A stretch of 64,000 nt of DNA from NCBI GenBank assembly GCA_024742495.1, contig JANSYJ010000002.1:186001-250000 (forward strand), read 5' to 3'. Within the stretch, counting starts at the first letter, position 1. The number at the start of each line of letters is the position of its first letter. The notes under the pieces were generated by a model that had not been told where the DNA came from, ran no database searches, and saw only the letters and a list, made by a program, of their open reading frames with translations. The stretch is from Bacteroidota bacterium (GTDB lineage: Bacteria > Bacteroidota > Bacteroidia > Flavobacteriales > Schleiferiaceae). Both the position numbers and the translations under genes were made by a program. This document shows positions 60,295 through 64,000 of this stretch, piece by piece.

Positions 60295-62121
60295 CTATTG
60301 ATAACCAGCGGCTTGGAGCTGGAATAGTTCAGCGTAAAGCCCATTCTTAGCTATTAACTCTTCGTGGCTTCCTATTTCTAAGGCATTACCATCTTTAAGC
60401 ACCAAGATTCGATCGGCAATTCGCACGGTGCTAAATCGGTGGGAAATGATCACCGCAGTTTTGCCTTGACTTAGTTTTATAAATCGGTCGAATGCTTCTT
60501 TCTCGGCTCTAGCATCTAGGGCTGAGGTTGGTTCATCTAATATCATAACCGGGGCATCTTTCATATAAGCTCGAGCCATTGCAACTTTTTGCCATTGTCC
60601 GCCGGAAAGGTCCTTACCTGCTTTAAAACGCTTGCCTAATTGCTGATTAATACCTGCTGGTAAATCGTCGATAACTTGATTTGCCAAACTGCGGTCTGCG
60701 GCATCAAGGATCCGTAATTCATTTTCGATTTCATCGATGGAACCTACCGCGATATTCTCTTTTAAAGTGAGTTCAAAGCGCACAAAATCTTGAAAAATAA
60801 CTCCAAAGTAGGCTTGATACTCTTCCGGCTCATAGTTCTGAATGGGAACCCCATCCAATCGAATTTCACCTTCACTGTGCTGGTAAAAACCTAGTAGCAA
60901 TTTTATAAGGGTGGTTTTCCCAGCTCCGTTTTCACCAACGAAGGCGAGTTTTTCGTCGGCCCTTAATTGAAAACTCAATCCCCTTACCACCCATTTATCA
61001 GTATTGGGGTATTTAAATCCAACATTGTCAAAATCAAATCCTTGCTTAATCTGCTGAGGCATTTTTAAGGATCCAGCTTCTTGCTTATGGTAAAAGCTTA
61101 GATCGAGAAAGTCAAAATAGTCCTGAAGGTAAAGGGCACGTTCGGTAATGGCCGTAAATCGAGTGAAGAAACCTTGAAGTCTTCCGCGCAAGCGATTGAA
61201 GGAGCCGGACAAAAAGCTGAGATCCCCCAAGCTTAAAATTCCCATGGCGGTTCTATAGACAATAATCACATAAGCGCCATAATAAGAGCCAGTGCCGATT
61301 AAGTTAAAAAAGGATCCCCATCGAGCTCGTTGCTTTGCCAGTTTCTTACTGGCCAAGTAATAGATATCTGAAAGTTTTTGAAAGCGATCCGCGATATAGC
61401 CTGTAAGACCGAAAAGTTTAACCTCCTTAGCGGTAAGGTCACTGGCACCGGCGTAGCGTAAATAATCTAGTTCACGACGCTCTTGGGTCCAACTGCGGGC
61501 TAATGAATAACCTGTTCCACTAAATTTAATTTCGTTTAAAATCGTGGGAACAACGGAAAGGATTAAGAGAATGATTAGCCATGGTTCGAAGGCCACCACA
61601 CCGGCTAATAAGCTAATGATAACGATAAGGTCTTCACCTTGAGTGAGAACATTAGACATGAGCGCAACGCGGCCTGTAGTTTGCCTGCGGGCTCGCTCCA
61701 TTTTATCATAGAAATCGGCATCCTCCAAATCGGCTAAGCGAATTTCGCTGGTTTTCCTAATTATGGAAACCGAGGATCTAATGGAATACTGATCTCCTAA
61801 TAGGGCATCGGTATAGCTTATGGCCCTGCGCAGTAGGTCGGAGCCTATGGCAAGCGCAAACTCAATTGCAATGAGGGACCAAAGTCGCTCAAAGACTTTT
61901 TCTTCAAGGTCGAGCTGAACAAAGACTTCATCAACAATTAGCTTCGCTACAAAAAGCAAGGCTAAAGGTAGAAAGGCACTAATTAAACGGGCTAAAATGT
62001 TCGCGTAGAACAAATGGGGATTTACCTTTCGAATTTCCCTGAAAAATCGGGGTATCGTTTTTAAAGAGGCAAAGCTTTCCCTTAGCTTGATTTTTTGAGG
62101 TTCCAAAGTGGATTTTGCCAT
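60295..62121 (-). CDS. ABC exporter, fused membrane and ATP-binding domains
   Basis: A 608-aa half-transporter. Six helices in residues ~30-330, then the nucleotide-binding domain with Walker A GENGAGKTTLIKLL, signature LSGGQWQKVAMAR, Walker B VMILDEPTSALD and H-loop ISHRFST. Half-transporters of this type work as homodimers and export lipids, peptides or drugs; the cargo is unknown. It is a single gene between grpE and a GNAT gene. Confidence 0.93.
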   Translation of the reverse strand: MAKSTLEPQKIKLRESFASLKTIPRFFREIRKVNPHLFYANILARLISAFLPLALLFVAKLIVDEVFVQLDLEEKVFERLWSLIAIEFALAIGSDLLRRAISYTDALLGDQYSIRSSVSIIRKTSEIRLADLEDADFYDKMERARRQTTGRVALMSNVLTQGEDLIVIISLLAGVVAFEPWLIILLILSVVPTILNEIKFSGTGYSLARSWTQERRELDYLRYAGASDLTAKEVKLFGLTGYIADRFQKLSDIYYLASKKLAKQRARWGSFFNLIGTGSYYGAYVIIVYRTAMGILSLGDLSFLSGSFNRLRGRLQGFFTRFTAITERALYLQDYFDFLDLSFYHKQEAGSLKMPQQIKQGFDFDNVGFKYPNTDKWVVRGLSFQLRADEKLAFVGENGAGKTTLIKLLLGFYQHSEGEIRLDGVPIQNYEPEEYQAYFGVIFQDFVRFELTLKENIAVGSIDEIENELRILDAADRSLANQVIDDLPAGINQQLGKRFKAGKDLSGGQWQKVAMARAYMKDAPVMILDEPTSALDARAEKEAFDRFIKLSQGKTAVIISHRFSTVRIADRILVLKDGNALEIGSHEELIAKNGLYAELFQLQAAGYQ

Positions 62122-62189
62122 AGCAGGCTTTTAGCAAAAATACCCCAAGCTAAAAACGCTGCCAATGCGTCACATTGCTTTAGCTTGCG

Positions 62190-62681
62190 CTATAAATCTT
62201 TTAAGAACCATAAATTGCAACCCGGATGTACCGTGCTTAAAGCTTGGTCGATTTGCTTAAAACCTTGCTTCAAATATATTTGAACCGCCTTTTTGAAAAC
62301 GCTTAGGCTTTCGAGGTATAACTGTTTATAGCCCAGTTCCTTTGCCGCCTCGGTGCTGCGCTCCATTAAGTCGCGGCCAATACCCTTTCCACGAGCTTCT
62401 TTGGCCAGGTAAAGCTTTACCAATTCTGCACAGCCTTCCGGTAAGCCAGGGCTAGGGAACACACCGCAGCAGCCCACAATTTCATCTTCTAAAAGCGCTA
62501 CATAAAATCGTGATTTCTCCTGTTTGAAAAGCTCGAAAAGCTGGTCGGTAGTAGGGTCGGAGTAAACCGTTCCTTTTTTTTCCGCATTAAATTCGTCAAA
62601 TACTGCGCGTATCATTTTGGCGACCGCGGCATTATCTTCCTTCCTTATCTCGCGAATCTCATGTTTCAAAGCATGGTCCAT
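62190..62681 (-). CDS. GNAT family N-acetyltransferase
   Basis: A 163-aa acetyltransferase with the acetyl-CoA-binding loop KEARGKGIGRDLMERSTEAA and strands GCCGVFPSPGLPEGCAELVKLYLA before it, shown in parts. It acetylates a small molecule or protein; the acceptor is unknown. It begins 26 nt downstream of the DUF5362 gene stop. Confidence 0.9.
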   Translation of the reverse strand: MDHALKHEIREIRKEDNAAVAKMIRAVFDEFNAEKKGTVYSDPTTDQLFELFKQEKSRFYVALLEDEIVGCCGVFPSPGLPEGCAELVKLYLAKEARGKGIGRDLMERSTEAAKELGYKQLYLESLSVFKKAVQIYLKQGFKQIDQALSTVHPGCNLWFLKDL

Positions 62682-62707
62682 ATAAGTTCTCTCACCCTTA
62701 AAAGCTT

Positions 62708-63166
62708 TTAAAAACTGGCCGCAGCAGCAATTACAAACAGGAAGGAAATGAGGTAAATCGACAAAATGACAATCGTAACAATTCCTGTGAATTTGTAGAA
62801 GGACTTTTGATTTTTAAAGGCTTCGGTTAACTCCATTTCGTTGTTGCGAAGCAGAGCTTCTTTAAGCTTGCGGGAATAGTTGTAAAGATAGAGGGTAGGG
62901 AAAAAATAGAGCACAGCCACAAGGATGTAAATAACACTTCCTATTAGTCCGAAGTTTGAGCTTAGGCCACTAACTGCATCGAAGTCATTGGAAATTAATG
63001 AGGAAAATGTGCCTGCGAAAAGTGCAAAAAGCACAAGAAAGCCGATGGCAATAAATCCTAATATGGCAAAGAAGAAGGTCCATTTTGCTGTTTCACGAAG
63101 GTAGGCTTGCGCAATACCTGAGACCATGAGATTATTCTCGCCGGAGTGATTTGTTTGGTTATCCAT
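62708..63166 (-). CDS. DUF5362 family membrane protein
   Basis: A 152-aa protein with four transmembrane helices (about residues 30-55, 70-95, 125-150 and one between) and a soluble central segment (NYSRKLKEALLRNNEMELTE) that is typical of this Bacteroidota family. The N-terminus is polar. The function is unknown. Confidence 0.8.
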   Translation of the reverse strand: MDNQTNHSGENNLMVSGIAQAYLRETAKWTFFFAILGFIAIGFLVLFALFAGTFSSLISNDFDAVSGLSSNFGLIGSVIYILVAVLYFFPTLYLYNYSRKLKEALLRNNEMELTEAFKNQKSFYKFTGIVTIVILSIYLISFLFVIAAAASF

Positions 63167-63261
63167 AATGTTGTTTAATTGGAGCCTGAAAATAGAGCTT
63201 TTTCGCGAGAATGCTCGGCAGAGATTAATATAAAGAGAGGATTTGCTCGCTTGAATTAGGC

Positions 63262-63293
63262 CAAAAAAAAACGCCTCCCAGATGGAAGGCGTT
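63262..63293 (-). terminator. Intrinsic terminator after the thioredoxin-like gene
   Basis: On the minus strand, AACGCCT (63293-63287) pairs with AGGCGTT (63276-63270) across a 10-nt loop and is followed by a run of T (63262-63270 as A on the plus strand). It lies 20 nt after the TlpA-like gene stop. Confidence 0.9.
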
Positions 63294-63313
63294 AAAGGTC
63301 TCTATTACCCTTA

Positions 63314-63871
63314 TTATTTTGTCATTTTCTCCAAAGCATTACGCAATGCGGAGCCACGAAGGTTTTTAGCGAGAATGGTGCCTTCACCATCTACTAGATA
63401 TGTAGCGGGGATGGATTGAATTCCATAGGCTCTTGCGGCGGCATTATTCCACTTGTTTAAATCACTTACGTGAGTATCCCAGGCTAGTTTATCCTGTTCT
63501 ATCGCGCGCATCCAATCGTTTTTGTTGCCATCTAAGGAAACTGATAAAACGGTGAAACCCTTTCCCTGCTTAAAATCAGCGTCTTTATATTTGTTGTAAG
63601 TGGCGACTACATTGGGGTTTTCCATGCGGCAAGGTCGGCACCAAGCGGCCCAAAAATCTATTAAAACAACTTTTCCTTTTAAATCAGAAAGCTTGATCAC
63701 TTTGCCATTTGGATCTTTCATCTCGATCTCTGGCGCTTTACTGCCAATAGCCGGACCACGTCCTTGCTCGTCTGGCATGTTATTCAAGCCTTCCATAAAC
63801 CCTAAGCCGATAAAGCTTAAGGCTGCTAGTCCTAAAATGAAAAGGGGTTTCTTGAAAATATTCATAATCAC
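63314..63871 (-). CDS. TlpA/ResA-like thioredoxin-fold protein, exported
   Basis: A 185-aa protein with an N-terminal signal or anchor (residues ~5-22, LFILGLAALSFIGLGF) and a thioredoxin fold with active site WAAWCRPC, then MENPNV and the cis-Pro region SIPATYLVD. It acts as a thiol-disulfide reductant or peroxiredoxin-like enzyme in the periplasm. The ATG at 63871 and another at 63865 both suit. It follows the murA gene by 2 nt. Confidence 0.92.
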   Translation of the reverse strand: MIMNIFKKPLFILGLAALSFIGLGFMEGLNNMPDEQGRGPAIGSKAPEIEMKDPNGKVIKLSDLKGKVVLIDFWAAWCRPCRMENPNVVATYNKYKDADFKQGKGFTVLSVSLDGNKNDWMRAIEQDKLAWDTHVSDLNKWNNAAARAYGIQSIPATYLVDGEGTILAKNLRGSALRNALEKMTK

Positions 63872-63873
63872 TT

Positions 63874-64000
63874 TTAGTTTAGTCTTACAATTTGTGCGCC
63901 AATAGCACGAAGGCGCTCGTCAATGTTTTCATATCCACGGTCGATCTGTTCGATATTGTGAATAGTGCTTGTGCCCTCGGCACTTAAAGCGGCAATTAAT
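63874..64000 (-). CDS. murA: UDP-N-acetylglucosamine 1-carboxyvinyltransferase (MurA), 3' end only
   Basis: The last 41 codons of a minus-strand gene that continues beyond the window. The C-terminal sequence [20 protein letters not shown] followed by [10 protein letters not shown] matches the end of MurA, the first committed enzyme of peptidoglycan synthesis. The frame ends at TAA 63876-63874, 2 nt before the thioredoxin-like gene start. Confidence 0.9.
   Translation of the reverse strand, partial: LIAALSAEGTSTIHNIEQIDRGYENIDERLRAIGAQIVRLN

Overview
The window looks like a chromosomal segment of a member of the Bacteroidota, most likely a marine or aquatic Flavobacteriales-type bacterium. 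The grounds are two secreted proteins with type IX secretion (T9SS) C-terminal sorting tails, TAnnTTTG-type -7 promoter boxes, almost no Shine-Dalgarno sequences, a DUF4212/solute-sodium symporter pair, a BioY-only biotin importer and moderate-to-low GC. The genus cannot be named from sequence alone. No rRNA, tRNA, CRISPR array, complete insertion sequence or prophage was seen, and no gap between genes exceeds 300 bp.

Layout. 1-1757: a four-helix-bundle (S23/IVP) gene between inverted arrays of 7-bp repeats, then a thiolase. 1853-7637: a PKD-domain T9SS cargo protein, an ECF sigma factor coupled to a long TM-plus-barrel protein, and an acyl-CoA dehydrogenase behind a perfect 16-bp palindrome. 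7771-18906: a short-chain fatty acid (acetate/propionate) scavenging module. It holds a transposase-derived Zn-ribbon/HTH protein, a porin, a DUF4212+SSS symporter, a 59-aa membrane protein coupled to an SSS-STAC-histidine kinase, a lone receiver, and propionyl-CoA and acetyl-CoA synthetases. 18996-21267: a copper-type cassette (Cys-rich small protein, MbnP-like lipoprotein, MbnH/MauG-like di-heme protein). 21264-31753: housekeeping genes (thioesterase, Dps, POT transporter, DPP-IV-type peptidase, FAD-linked oxidase, GAF/PAS kinase with a lone receiver, class III aminotransferase, VTT membrane protein).

31831-51056 is mainly a surface-polysaccharide region: O-antigen ligase, four glycosyltransferases, three sulfotransferase-like proteins, a Wzm/Wzt ABC exporter and an initiating sugar-phosphate transferase. 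A T9SS-sorted SBBP-type protein, recG, a collagen-like lipoprotein and an M1 peptidase are interleaved. 51089-64000 is a long minus-strand run: BioY, MATE, a small acidic protein, then grpE-dnaJ-ABC ATPase/permease-MscS-Ppx/GppA-sigma-54 activator, an ABC exporter, GNAT, DUF5362, a TlpA-like thioredoxin and the 3' end of murA.

How the parts fit. In the 8-19 kb module the porin admits small carboxylates, the DUF4212/SSS pair imports them, the two synthetases activate them to CoA thioesters, and the fused symporter-kinase probably senses substrate flux. This is an inference from gene families and order. The most distinctive points are the repeat-flanked S23 cassette, the 59-aa protein coupled to the symporter-kinase, the transposase-derived protein behind tandem 19-bp repeats, the MbnP/MbnH cassette without methanobactin genes, a Wzm gene with no ATG/GTG/TTG start for its conserved N-terminus, and a DnaJ with only half of its zinc-binding motifs.
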